The notes under the pieces: model-generated | Told to the model about the DNA's origin: nothing | Seen by the model: the letters and a program-made list of their open reading frames with translations, nothing else | The model's database searches: none | NCBI RefSeq assembly: GCF_050113715.1 | Contig: NZ_JBNJQR010000003.1 | Location: 186,001 to 250,000, forward strand | Direction of reading: 5' to 3' | From: Brevibacillus_H ginsengisoli | GTDB taxonomy: Bacteria; Bacillota; Bacilli; Brevibacillales; Brevibacillaceae | Length of the DNA stretch: 64,000 nt | Position numbers and translations under genes: made by a program | Shown: piece after piece, positions 18,487 to 26,423 of the stretch | Position numbering within the stretch: the stretch's first letter is position 1 | How the letters are laid out: every line of letters begins with the position of its first letter

Positions 18487-18939
18487 ATGCCAATCGCAAG
18501 AGTACGAGAATATGTACAGCAGTACGAACCGGCGATTGAACCGCTTGTTTTTGAAGAAGAGCTCCACACTTCTCAAGCAGCAGCTGACGCATTAGGTGTC
18601 GAGGTTGGACAAATTGCCAAATCCATTTTATTTGCTTCACAAGGAGAGTATGCGTTGTTTGTAGCTTCGGGTGATGTGAGGATCAATAGCAAAAAGATGA
18701 AGGAGCTCTTGGGAAATAAGGCAAAGATGGCAACTCCTGAGGAAGTTGTGGAGGTTACGGGCTTCATCGTAGGAGCTGTCTGTCCGTTTGCCTTGCGACA
18801 GGAGATTCCGATATACATAGATGAGACGCTTGTACGGTTTGATCGAATCTACACGGCAGCAGGGATTCCTGAGTCGGTGCTGCCGCTGACATTCGAGCAA
18901 TTGGTTCGCATTTCAGGAGGAAGCGTAACCGCTGTGTGA
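18487..18939 (+). CDS. YbaK/ProX-type aminoacyl-tRNA deacylase
   Basis: 150 residues of the YbaK/aminoacyl-tRNA editing domain, which hydrolyses mischarged tRNA (often Cys- or Ala-tRNAPro). Seen here: the motif VGQIAKSILF with the catalytic lysine region, VRINSKKMKELLG, and the glycine-rich FIVGAVCPFA loop that binds the tRNA end. The start is the in-frame ATG preceded by AGGAGG; an earlier ATG overlaps the ribosome site. Cytoplasmic, stand-alone editing protein. Confidence 0.88.
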   Translation: MPIARVREYVQQYEPAIEPLVFEEELHTSQAAADALGVEVGQIAKSILFASQGEYALFVASGDVRINSKKMKELLGNKAKMATPEEVVEVTGFIVGAVCPFALRQEIPIYIDETLVRFDRIYTAAGIPESVLPLTFEQLVRISGGSVTAV

Positions 18940-18978
18940 TGATATGACCATTCGGATAGAGGTGTAGAAGGGGAGAGA

Positions 18979-19458
18979 ATGATGATCGAATTACAACACA
19001 TGAATCGTAGTCACAAGGATACGTTGCGCAATCTGTTTGAGCTGTACACCTATGACTTTAGTGAATACATGAACGCTGAAGTGGATGATCATGGAAGATA
19101 TTCAGTGAATTATAGCGATCAATATTTAATGGATGAGAGTTATTCCACCTTTCTTGTGTTGATCGACGGTCGTACGGCAGGATTTGCAGTAGTGAAGGCT
19201 GATCATCATGAAACCTTTTCGATCTCTCAATTCTTCATTATGCGAAAATATCGACGAACAGGAGCAGGAAAACTTGTGGCCACCAAATTGTTTGACCAGT
19301 ACCGAGGAAATTGGAGAGTGGCCCAAATTGCCAAGAATTTGCCCGCGCAAGCATTCTGGCGTAAGGTGATTGCCGAATATACGAAAAGCAATTATACGGA
19401 AAGATACCAGCAGGATCGTATCTGGAGTGGGCCCGTTCAAGAATTCAACAATCGATAA
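18979..19458 (+). CDS. GNAT-family acetyltransferase
   Basis: 159 residues. The acetyl-CoA loop is visible as FFIMRKYRRTGAGKLVATKL (Q/RxxGxG/A type), preceded by the central strand GFAVVKADHHETFSISQF, the standard order for GNAT enzymes. A tandem ATG start is preceded by a GGGGAGAG site. The substrate is unknown. It is separated from the YbaK gene by 39 bases. Confidence 0.83.
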   Translation: MMIELQHMNRSHKDTLRNLFELYTYDFSEYMNAEVDDHGRYSVNYSDQYLMDESYSTFLVLIDGRTAGFAVVKADHHETFSISQFFIMRKYRRTGAGKLVATKLFDQYRGNWRVAQIAKNLPAQAFWRKVIAEYTKSNYTERYQQDRIWSGPVQEFNNR

Positions 19459-19469
19459 TGTAAACGATC

Positions 19470-19562
19470 AAAAAAAGGTTGAACCACTACCCGAAATTCC
19501 TTCACAATCCGAGTCGTTTGTTTGCGACGGATCGGAAAATCGGGTGGTTATTCAACCTTTTC
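19470..19562. terminator. Long imperfect hairpin, probable bidirectional terminator
   Basis: A roughly 90-base imperfect inverted repeat fills the space between the converging GNAT and YitT genes. Outer arms AAAAGGTTGAA/TTCAACCTTTT are perfect; inner blocks CCAC..CCGA..TTCC and ATCCG.TCG pair with their complements with small bulges. Both ends carry T-runs in the outward direction (seven T on the minus strand, four on the plus). It is much longer than a typical terminator. Confidence 0.7.
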
Positions 19563-19579
19563 ATATAGGAATGGACGGG

Positions 19580-20461
19580 CTAGTGGATGCTGTTCTTTTT
19601 GAAACGACCGCCCCGCACATCGTGAATATTGCCCACTGCGAGAAACGCCCCAGGGTCAACATCTTCGACGATCAACTTCAGCTTGGCCTCCTCCAGACGG
19701 GTGATGATACAGAAGATGACTTTTTTATCATCACCGGTATACCCGCCTTCTCCGTTCATATACGTAACTCCACGACCCAGACGCGCCAAAATGACGTCGC
19801 CAATTTCACGGTAGTGATCACTGATAATCCAGACCGATTTGGACTCCTGAAATCCTTCAATCGTGAGGTCAATCATCTTAAAGGCAATATAATAGGCGAT
19901 TAAGGAATACATCGCGTGATCCCATCCAAAGACAAATCCGGCGCTGCCCAAAATAAACAGATTGAAGAACATGACGGTTTCACCGACTGAAAACGGGAGC
20001 TTCTTGTTGAAGAGGATCGCGACAATCTCCGTACCATCCAAAGAACCACCGTAACGGATGACAAGACCAACGCCGATCCCGAGAATAATCCCGCCAAACA
20101 CTGCCGCCAGAAGCGGATCCTCGGTTAACTCCTTAACAGGGTGCAAGAGTGCCGTACCAATGGACATTGTCGTAACTGCGAACAGTGTAGAGAGGGCAAA
20201 TGTCTTCCCGATTTGTTTATAGCCGATCAGCAAAAATGGCAAATTGAGCAGGAACAAAAAAATACCCAGTGCCAACCCTGACAGGTGAGAGAGGATAATT
20301 GAAATCCCTACAATTCCTCCATCAATAATGTGATTTGGTACCAAAAAAATTTCCAAACCAACGGATACCAGTGAAGCCCCCAAAAATATAGCGATAATTC
20401 GCTTGGCAAGTTTCCCGAAGCTTAGTTTATGGTGCTGTGTCTTTTTTAAGACTTCATTCAA
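19580..20461 (-). CDS. YitT family membrane protein
   Basis: 293 residues with five or six membrane helices in the first two thirds (FLGASLVSVGLEIFLVPN, then IDGGIVGISIIL, typical of YitT) and a soluble C-terminal DUF2179-like domain (VWIISDHYREIGDVIL.. GRGVTYMNGEGGYTG). It is an integral cytoplasmic-membrane protein of unknown transport role. The start is TTG with AAGGAGG eleven bases upstream. Bacillales carry several paralogues, so no gene symbol is assigned. Confidence 0.9.
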   Translation of the reverse strand: MNEVLKKTQHHKLSFGKLAKRIIAIFLGASLVSVGLEIFLVPNHIIDGGIVGISIILSHLSGLALGIFLFLLNLPFLLIGYKQIGKTFALSTLFAVTTMSIGTALLHPVKELTEDPLLAAVFGGIILGIGVGLVIRYGGSLDGTEIVAILFNKKLPFSVGETVMFFNLFILGSAGFVFGWDHAMYSLIAYYIAFKMIDLTIEGFQESKSVWIISDHYREIGDVILARLGRGVTYMNGEGGYTGDDKKVIFCIITRLEEAKLKLIVEDVDPGAFLAVGNIHDVRGGRFKKNSIH

Positions 20462-20491
20462 CGTTAACTCAGCCTCCTTATGAAATGGAAT

Positions 20492-20526
20492 AAAAAAACT
20501 CCTCCTTTCATTATAACGAAAGAAGG
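20492..20526 (-). terminator. Terminator of the TauE-like gene
   Basis: On the minus strand CCTTCTTTC and GAAAGGAGG pair with one mismatch, followed by AGTTTTTTT. It sits between the TauE-like gene and the YitT gene's upstream region... in the transcribed order it lies beyond the YitT start and would stop read-through arriving from upstream. Confidence 0.5.
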
Positions 20527-20558
20527 ATGGATGATGAACTGATTGTCAATTCAAAAGA

Positions 20559-21350
20559 TTATAGTAAAATCGACAACCAGATTTTCAGTGCGGTAAGTCC
20601 AATTAGAACCGCGAGTAAATAGCGAAGGACGCTGACATCTAGTTTTTGGCTTACCAATGCGCCGAGCGGCGCGCCGACCAAGCTTCCGATAACCACAATC
20701 AGAGTGGGGAGAAGCGGGATATGACCGGCGATGATTTTACCGATCACACCGCCAATGGCCGACAGAAACACAATGGATAGAGATGAGGAAATCACCTTAC
20801 GCGTCGGTATCTTAAACACCGCCAGCATAACAGGAACGAGCAGGAATGCACCGCCAGCCCCGACAATTCCCGCTACCAAGCCGATCAAGGAGGTAAGCGT
20901 AATCGCCAGCGGTTTATTGATTTGAACAGGTGACAGTTCGCCAACGTCATTGGCTTTGGCCGGTTTGAGCATAAACAATAGAGCCAACAGAGCCAATATG
21001 CCATAAACAACATTAATCGCTTCTCCACTGACATAGTGAGAAATCAATCCCCCTGCCAGACTCCCCAGCATCAAGGGAATACCCATTAACCAAATCAGCG
21101 AGTTGGATGGCTGATCTTCCTCTATCTTGGCTTTACGGTAAGCAAGGACCCCCGATAAAGAAGCGAAAAACACCTGAAACATGCTGATGGAGGAGACCTC
21201 CTGAGACGTAAATGGTGTAAATCCGAACCAGAGCGGGAAAAACAAAAGCATTGGAAAATTAATAATGGCTCCTCCAATGCCTAAGAGACCTGAGAAGAAC
21301 GAACCGGTTAAGCCGATGGCCATCAAGAGTGCAATCTCGCCGAAATTCAT
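20559..21350 (-). CDS. TauE/SafE family sulfite/anion exporter
   Basis: 263 residues with seven to eight predicted helices. The N-terminal repeat GLTGSFFSGLLGIGGAIINFPMLL and its C-terminal counterpart GLVAGIVGAGGAFLLVPVML are the two inverted GxxGGxx-(x)-P repeats defining the family. Members export or import small organic sulfur compounds or other anions. An upstream in-frame TTG has no ribosome site, so the ATG with GGGG seven bases before it is preferred. Not adjacent to sulfur genes here, so the substrate is open. Confidence 0.88.
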   Translation of the reverse strand: MNFGEIALLMAIGLTGSFFSGLLGIGGAIINFPMLLFFPLWFGFTPFTSQEVSSISMFQVFFASLSGVLAYRKAKIEEDQPSNSLIWLMGIPLMLGSLAGGLISHYVSGEAINVVYGILALLALLFMLKPAKANDVGELSPVQINKPLAITLTSLIGLVAGIVGAGGAFLLVPVMLAVFKIPTRKVISSSLSIVFLSAIGGVIGKIIAGHIPLLPTLIVVIGSLVGAPLGALVSQKLDVSVLRYLLAVLIGLTALKIWLSILL

Positions 21351-21446
21351 AGGAACCCCCAAGATGTAAAAAAAATAGTATGTGGTAACCGAAAAATGCT
21401 ATATAATAATTCCGAGTAAACTAATGGGATAAATGAGGAATGTCCG

Positions 21447-21620
21447 ATGATGAGGTTTTTTATGAATTGCTTTAAAGAAAAATGCCCAATCTGCCACGGA
21501 CCGCTTCAATCCGAGAAGACCCGAACCTGCTCCGCCAGGATTTGCGAGCATGGACACTATAAAGTAGAAACTTATCATCATCTCGGTGTCCGAATTGTTT
21601 ATGAGAAGGAACACCTGTGA
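21447..21620 (+). CDS. Small cysteine-rich zinc-ribbon-like protein (57 aa)
   Basis: 57 residues, MMRFFMNCFKEKCPICHGPL at the start. CPICHG, then CSARICEHGHY gives two cysteine/histidine pairs that could bind one zinc. TGAGGA lies seven bases upstream and a TATAAT hexamer lies further upstream near position 21402. It occupies what would otherwise be a 310-base gap between two minus-strand genes. Unknown function; the metal site is inferred from the spacing of cysteines. Confidence 0.65.
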   Translation: MMRFFMNCFKEKCPICHGPLQSEKTRTCSARICEHGHYKVETYHHLGVRIVYEKEHL

Positions 21621-21644
21621 AAAGTATAGCACTTTGCCCAAAAT

Positions 21645-21678
21645 GAAAACATCCCCGAGCTAGCCGCCAGGGGATGTT
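21645..21678 (-). terminator. Terminator of the mod operon
   Basis: Perfect stem AACATCCCC/GGGGATGTT around the modC stop codon, followed on the minus strand by TTTTCATTTT. Confidence 0.82.
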
Positions 21679-22331
21679 GCCGTTAAGCAGTCTTCAATTG
21701 TCACAAGCTTTCCGCTTTGTATCCGCAGTATTTTCTCGCCGAGTTTTTGCGCTTCATTGGCATCGTGCGTAACCATTAGCACCGGAATACTCCATTGCTG
21801 GTGAAGTCGTAACAAAATATCATGGCACTGGGAGCGGGTTTCTTGATCCAGCGCCGAGAAGGGCTCATCCAATAGAAGCAGGTCGGGTTGGAACGCCAAA
21901 GCCCGGGCTAAAGCGACCCGTTGCTTTTCGCCTCCGGAAATTTGTGACGGAAAGCTCCTAAGCAGATGCTCAATTCCGATCACTTCGAGAATCTGCTGGA
22001 TGAGCGGTGAATCGATGGAGAGGCCCTTCGCTTTTGCTCCGTACATGATATTTTGCGCGACACTCATATGTGGAAACAGCGCATACTCTTGAAACAAGTA
22101 GCCAATGTTTCGTTTCTGAATCGGGAGCGGTCGCTTGTTGGATTGGTAAAAGAACTGATCGTCTAGCGAGATGAAGCCGGAATCAGGGTGGGTGATGCCC
22201 GCGATACTGTTGAGGATCGTGGATTTACCAGACCCGGATGGACCGAACAGTACGACAATCTCATCAGCGACCGTGAACGTGACATCAAGTGTATAATGGG
22301 ACAAGGCTTTTTGGATGGCGACATTCAGCAT
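21660..22331 (-). CDS. modC: Molybdate ABC transporter ATP-binding protein
   Basis: 223 residues, shorter than E. coli ModC because the C-terminal Mop domain is absent; this is common in Firmicutes. Walker A GPSGSGKS, Q-loop region GYLFQEYALFPHM, signature QISGGEKQRVALARAL and Walker B LLLLDEPFSALD are all intact. It powers molybdate uptake with ModB and ModA, encoded next to it. AGGAGGG precedes the ATG, and the gap to modB is 16 bases, so it is in the same operon. The specificity is given by the neighbours rather than by the ATPase itself. Confidence 0.9.
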   Translation of the reverse strand: MLNVAIQKALSHYTLDVTFTVADEIVVLFGPSGSGKSTILNSIAGITHPDSGFISLDDQFFYQSNKRPLPIQKRNIGYLFQEYALFPHMSVAQNIMYGAKAKGLSIDSPLIQQILEVIGIEHLLRSFPSQISGGEKQRVALARALAFQPDLLLLDEPFSALDQETRSQCHDILLRLHQQWSIPVLMVTHDANEAQKLGEKILRIQSGKLVTIEDCLTATSPGG

Positions 22332-22347
22332 GATGATCCCTCCTGAT

Positions 22348-23028
22348 TCACGAGTGGCGACCGGGCAGTTTGCTCTTGGTCCACCAGTTTAACCACATGA
22401 TTGTACTAAAGCTGAGAGCGACGATGATCACGACCCAGAACGACGCTTTCTGCATGTCCCCGCCTTCTACCGCAAAATAAATGGCAATCGGGATAGTATC
22501 GGTTTTGCCTGGGATGTAGCCCGCCAGCATGAGCGTTGCCCCGAATTCCCCAAGAGCTCGGGCGAACGCGAGGACAAGCCCTGCAAGCACGCCTGGCCAA
22601 GCCAGCGGGAATGAAACGGTCCAGAAGATCCGCCATTCTGAGGCTCCCAATGTGCGAGCCGCAATCTCCAGCTTTTTGTCTACCGTTTGAAACGCAGCCG
22701 TTGCGCTCTGATACATGAGCGGGAATGAAACGATCGTCGATGCGATCACAGCCCCGACCCATGTAAACACGATGGTCACGTCAAACTGCTCTAACAGCCA
22801 TTTGCCAATCAGGCCATTTTTCCCGAATAAAAGCAGCAAGCCAAAACCTACGACAGTAGGAGGCAACACTAATGGCAATAAAAGACAAGCTTCCAGAAGG
22901 CTTTTGCCCAAGAATTCTTTACGAGCCATTAAGCGCGCCAATACCACTCCAAGGAAGAAGACCAGAATCGTGGCGATTCCCGCTACTTTTAACGATAGGA
23001 ATAAGGGGGTATAGTCTGTCTGTACCAT
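22348..23028 (-). CDS. modB: Molybdate ABC transporter permease
   Basis: 226 residues with five membrane helices and the binding-protein-dependent permease motif EWRIFWTVSFPLAWPGVLAG (EAA loop). LPLVLPPTVVGFGLLLLFG and ARALGEFGATLMLAGYIPGKT are characteristic of ModB/CysT-type permeases. It lies between the fused modA and modC on the same strand. The ribosome site (AGGACGG) is weaker than its neighbours'. An inner-membrane channel for molybdate, possibly tungstate. Confidence 0.92.
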   Translation of the reverse strand: MVQTDYTPLFLSLKVAGIATILVFFLGVVLARLMARKEFLGKSLLEACLLLPLVLPPTVVGFGLLLLFGKNGLIGKWLLEQFDVTIVFTWVGAVIASTIVSFPLMYQSATAAFQTVDKKLEIAARTLGASEWRIFWTVSFPLAWPGVLAGLVLAFARALGEFGATLMLAGYIPGKTDTIPIAIYFAVEGGDMQKASFWVVIIVALSFSTIMWLNWWTKSKLPGRHS

Positions 23029-23073
23029 AAAAGCAACCGTCCTATCAATCGCTTACATTCAAGTGTTATAAGC

Positions 23074-24231
23074 TTATTTTACATAAAAACCATGCTTTTG
23101 CAGAATGGAGATTCCCTTCGCGCTGTTCAAATAATCGAGAAAGACATCGGCTTGAGCAGGATGCTTGGAAGCACTGATCACAGCACCCGGATATTGAATA
23201 GGCTTGTGCCATTCCGGTTTGGCAATTGCAAGAATTTTGATTTTATCCGTGCTTAACGCGTCAGAAACGAAGACAATTCCCGCGTCAACATTACCTGATT
23301 CCACGTAGGTAAGAACCTGACGCACATCGCTTCCGTAAACAACCTTGTCTTTTAAGCTATCCCACAGCTTTAAGTTTTCCAATGTTTCTTTTCCATAACG
23401 TCCAGCCGGTACGCTATCTGGATTTCCCATGGTCATTTGGTGAATCGATGCTGGGTTCAACTGGTCGAAACCGACAACTGGCAGTTTGGTATCTTTTGGA
23501 GCGACAAGTGCCAATTGGTTATGCGCGAAAATAATACGGCTGCTTTGAAGAATGAGGTTACTTGATTGCAGCGTATCCATCTCTTTTGGGCTAGCGGACA
23601 AGAACACGTCAGCAGGAGCGCCTTGTTGAATTTGAGTCGCCAATTTACCAGAGGCTCCGAATGTGAAGGTCAACGGGTAGTTCGGAAAATCTGTTTGAAA
23701 CGATTGTTTAAGCTCATTTAACGCGTCTGTCAGACTGGCCGCGGCGGAAATGGTCAATTCCGCTTTTTGGTTCTGTAAGGCGGGAGTGACAATCGACACT
23801 GTACTTGAGTGCGAATTCCAGATTACTTTGGCACCCAAGGATTCACTGATGAAGCGAACTGGCACCATGGTTTTGCTGTGGATGATTTGTGCGGGAACTT
23901 CAAGAGAGACGCTCTTCTTGTCTATTTTTGCAGTTTTTTCGCCTATTTTCAATTCAATTGAAGTAGATCCTTTTGTTCCGGCAACAATTTTGGATGAAGG
24001 ATTGTAAGTTACCTTGGCTCCCAATGCTTCAAATATGTCTCGCATAGGGACAAGCGTTTGTCCGTTTATGATCACTGGCGGCTGACTGACGGTTTGAGTT
24101 TTTCCATCAATTTTGAGAGAAATGGAGCTGGCTGCTTCCACCTGAGTGGTAAAGAGGGGGGTTACTTGTGTTAGTAATAAGCTAAAAGTTAATAAGACGA
24201 AAAATGCGATGGATTTGAATTGTCTGAACAA
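23074..24231 (-). CDS. modA: ModA molybdate-binding protein fused to a copper-amine-oxidase-like N-terminal domain
   Basis: About 385 residues. A signal sequence (FKSIAFFVLLTFSLLLTQV, cleaved near VEAAS) is followed by a domain of two beta-repeats with the signatures INGQTLVPMRDIFEALGAKV and HSKTMVPVRFISESLGAKV, typical of copper-amine-oxidase N-terminal/stalk domains. A complete ModA domain follows (LTISAAASLTDALNELK, FGASGKLATQIQQGAPADVF, VPAGRYGKETL, YVESGNVDAGIVF). The TTG start is chosen because GGAG/GAGG precedes it; a longer frame extends upstream without a ribosome site. It lacks a lipobox, so the extra domain may hold it to the wall instead. Confidence 0.85.
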   Translation of the reverse strand: MFRQFKSIAFFVLLTFSLLLTQVTPLFTTQVEAASSISLKIDGKTQTVSQPPVIINGQTLVPMRDIFEALGAKVTYNPSSKIVAGTKGSTSIELKIGEKTAKIDKKSVSLEVPAQIIHSKTMVPVRFISESLGAKVIWNSHSSTVSIVTPALQNQKAELTISAAASLTDALNELKQSFQTDFPNYPLTFTFGASGKLATQIQQGAPADVFLSASPKEMDTLQSSNLILQSSRIIFAHNQLALVAPKDTKLPVVGFDQLNPASIHQMTMGNPDSVPAGRYGKETLENLKLWDSLKDKVVYGSDVRQVLTYVESGNVDAGIVFVSDALSTDKIKILAIAKPEWHKPIQYPGAVISASKHPAQADVFLDYLNSAKGISILQKHGFYVK

Positions 24232-24330
24232 TGTCCTCACTCCTGTAATCGTATGTACGTATTGAAGATTGCGTATTGAAGATAAACCCGCTACACCGTT
24301 GCGATCTATTTCTTGATCAAACACCCCCTA

Positions 24331-24366
24331 ATTATAATTGGATATAACTAATTATAATTAGTTATA
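24331..24366 (-). promoter_or_regulatory. Promoter and 24-base palindrome upstream of the mod operon
   Basis: A perfect 24-base palindrome (24343-24366), arms TATAAC...GTTATA around TAATTATAATTA, lies immediately upstream of a minus-strand TATAAT (24331-24336) and covers the -35 region. The half-site AATTAGTTATAA recurs upstream of the second modA. It is the best candidate operator for the molybdate regulator encoded nearby. Confidence 0.68.
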
Positions 24367-24427
24367 ATACATTAGTTTTTTAATAATGAATACTAGGGAA
24401 TTCCCTGATCTTTGTCGAGAAAGTGAC

Positions 24428-24465
24428 CAAAAAAAGGTGCTTCTATTTCAACCATAGAAGCACCT
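24428..24465 (-). terminator. Terminator of the second modA
   Basis: Perfect eleven-base stem AGGTGCTTCTA/TAGAAGCACCT followed on the minus strand by seven T residues, just after the stop of the second modA gene. Confidence 0.9.
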
Positions 24466-24489
24466 GTACTGTCATTATGCGGTTGTTTA

Positions 24490-25311
24490 CTATTGAAATC
24501 CGTATTTGTGTAGAATGGCTTGCCCTTTCTCACTCTGCAAATAGTGAAGGAATGTCTCCGCTTCCTTCCGATGTGTCGTGCTGCCGAGGATCGCTCCCGG
24601 ATAGACGATCGGATCATGCCATTCTGGTTTTGCTGTAGCCAGCACCTTCACATTCTTGGAAACGAGTGCATCTGAAGCGTATACAACGCCTGCGTCCGCG
24701 TTGCCTGACTCCACAAACGTCAGCACTTGGCGCACATCGGAACCGAATACGAGCTTAGACTGCAGCTTGTCCCATTGTCCGAGCTTCGTTAACACTTGTT
24801 TGGTATAACGTCCTGCGGGTACGCTATTAGGCTCTCCAACGGCCAGGTGTTGGATGGAGGCTTGATTCATCTCTTCAAACGAATGTAGAGCGAGCGGGGA
24901 ATCTTTTCGGGTAATCAGAACCAACTCATTGTGGGCGATGGTAGTAATTGATTCGGGAGCTACCAGTTTGTTGTCTGTAAGCTTGTCCATATCTTTCTTG
25001 CTAGCAGACAAGAAGAGGTCAACAGGAGCCCCTTGCGTAATTTGTTGAGCCAGTTTTCCAGATCCGCCAAAGGAATACGTGAGCGTGATGTTCTGATTTT
25101 CCTGTTCAAAAGTTTGCTTCATTTCTTTCAACGCGTCTGTTAAACTAGCGGCAGCAGCAATTATCAGCTCGCTTTTTGCCAAAGACGATTGGTCAGGTTG
25201 GTTTGTTTGAACGGGTGCTGGTTGTGACGATTGCGGGTTAACATTGCCGCATCCAACTGGGATAAGTAAGAGACATGCGGCAAGACCAAGTTGTAATAAG
25301 CGGGTAAACAT
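24490..25311 (-). CDS. modA: Second ModA molybdate-binding lipoprotein
   Basis: 273 residues. Lipoprotein signal with lipobox PVGC (Cys21), a Gln/Pro-rich linker to about residue 45, then a full ModA fold: LIIAAAASLTDALKEMK, YSFGGSGKLAQQITQGAPVD, LFLSASKKDMD, VPAGRYTKQVLTKLG and TFVESGNADAGVVYASDAL. It delivers molybdate to ModBC. Its blocks closely parallel those of the fused ModA next door, indicating a duplication with divergence in anchoring. GGAGG precedes the ATG. It has its own terminator and reads away from the divergent regulator gene. Confidence 0.93.
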   Translation of the reverse strand: MFTRLLQLGLAACLLLIPVGCGNVNPQSSQPAPVQTNQPDQSSLAKSELIIAAAASLTDALKEMKQTFEQENQNITLTYSFGGSGKLAQQITQGAPVDLFLSASKKDMDKLTDNKLVAPESITTIAHNELVLITRKDSPLALHSFEEMNQASIQHLAVGEPNSVPAGRYTKQVLTKLGQWDKLQSKLVFGSDVRQVLTFVESGNADAGVVYASDALVSKNVKVLATAKPEWHDPIVYPGAILGSTTHRKEAETFLHYLQSEKGQAILHKYGFQ

Positions 25312-25339
25312 ATGTTACCTCCGGTGTTTTTTATTTAAG

Positions 25340-25368
25340 TATAACGGATTATGTTCAAATTAGTTATA
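25340..25368. promoter_or_regulatory. Candidate operator between second modA and its regulator
   Basis: TATAAC (25340-25345) and GTTATA (25363-25368) form an inverted pair with a 17-base spacer. The right arm carries the 12-mer AATTAGTTATAA that is also present in the palindrome before the mod operon. It lies in the shared control region of the divergent second modA and regulator genes. Confidence 0.55.
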
Positions 25369-25429
25369 AATAAATATGACAGTCTATAAGTAATGATGGT
25401 TAAGTGTTGTGAAAGCAGGTGAAAGCAGA

Positions 25430-26410
25430 ATGAACCAAGAGGTCTCGTATACGACCGAAGAGATTGCTCAGATTTTACGTGTTTCTAAACTGACGGTCTA
25501 TGATTTGATCAAAAAAGGAGAGTTGCCCGCATACCGCGTAGGTCGGCAAATGCGCGTGGATGCCGCAGATTTGGAAGCATACAAACTGCGGTCGAAGGGT
25601 GGCACCAAACCAACAGCTCCCCAACCTAACTGGTCCGAACCGACTGCTGTAAGACATCCCAACGTCTCTGATCAAGAGAAACGATCAAGTCATGCTCTAA
25701 CGAATCAGGCGGTGATCATCAGTGGTCAAGATATTAGCCTGGACTTGTTGGCGAACAAAATTGAAAAGCTCGGGAATGGGATTCGTCCCTTACGATCGTA
25801 TAACGGCAGCTTGAATAGTTTGCTCGCCATGTACAAGGGGGAATCCGATGTCGTTAGCACCCATCTGCTGGACGCGGACACCAATGAGTACAACATCCCC
25901 TACATTCGTAAAATACTGGTTGGTCAATCGTATCTGGTCGTCAACCTGATGAGCAGGTGGGCGGGTTTGTATGTCCAGAAGAACAACCCCAAACAACTGA
26001 GTAAATGGGAAGACCTGGGGCAAAGCGGTATGCGTCTCGTCAATCGTGAAAAAGGATCGGGAGCACGCGTCTTACTAGATGAACAATTGCGTATTCATAA
26101 AATATCCAAGTACGGCATATTCGGCTATCATCAAGAGGAAACAAGTCATCTTGGGGTAGCCAGTGTCATTGCGGCGGGACATGCCGATGTCGGAGTGGGG
26201 ATTGAAAAAGCGGCGCAAATTGTCGGAGTTGATTTCATCCCGATGATCAAGGAAAGCTATGATTTAGTCATCCTGAAATCCCAGGAAAATCAAAGGTTGA
26301 TTGAAGGTATCCTGGAGATTTTGCAATCCACCGCTTTTCAACAGGAGATACAGGCCATCGGAGGATATGATGTCTCCAGAACGGGCACAATCGTGTACGA
26401 GACGGAGTAA
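25430..26410 (+). CDS. Molybdate-responsive regulator: excisionase-type HTH plus PBP-like domain
   Basis: 326 residues. The first 55 form a MerR/excisionase-like HTH (YTTEEIAQILRVSKLTVYDL, then KKGELPAYRVGRQMRVD). A linker leads to a periplasmic-binding-protein-like domain (from about 95) with DVVSTHLLDADTNEYNIPYI, REKGSGARVLLDE and HADVGVGIEKAAQ, the PBP-like family often fused to HTH in molybdenum/tungsten regulators. The ATG is preferred over an upstream GTG because AGGTGA precedes it. It is divergent from the second modA. It presumably binds molybdate (or a related ligand) and controls both mod units through the AT-rich palindromes. Confidence 0.85.
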   Translation: MNQEVSYTTEEIAQILRVSKLTVYDLIKKGELPAYRVGRQMRVDAADLEAYKLRSKGGTKPTAPQPNWSEPTAVRHPNVSDQEKRSSHALTNQAVIISGQDISLDLLANKIEKLGNGIRPLRSYNGSLNSLLAMYKGESDVVSTHLLDADTNEYNIPYIRKILVGQSYLVVNLMSRWAGLYVQKNNPKQLSKWEDLGQSGMRLVNREKGSGARVLLDEQLRIHKISKYGIFGYHQEETSHLGVASVIAAGHADVGVGIEKAAQIVGVDFIPMIKESYDLVILKSQENQRLIEGILEILQSTAFQQEIQAIGGYDVSRTGTIVYETE

Positions 26411-26423
26411 AAGGAGACTTGAG

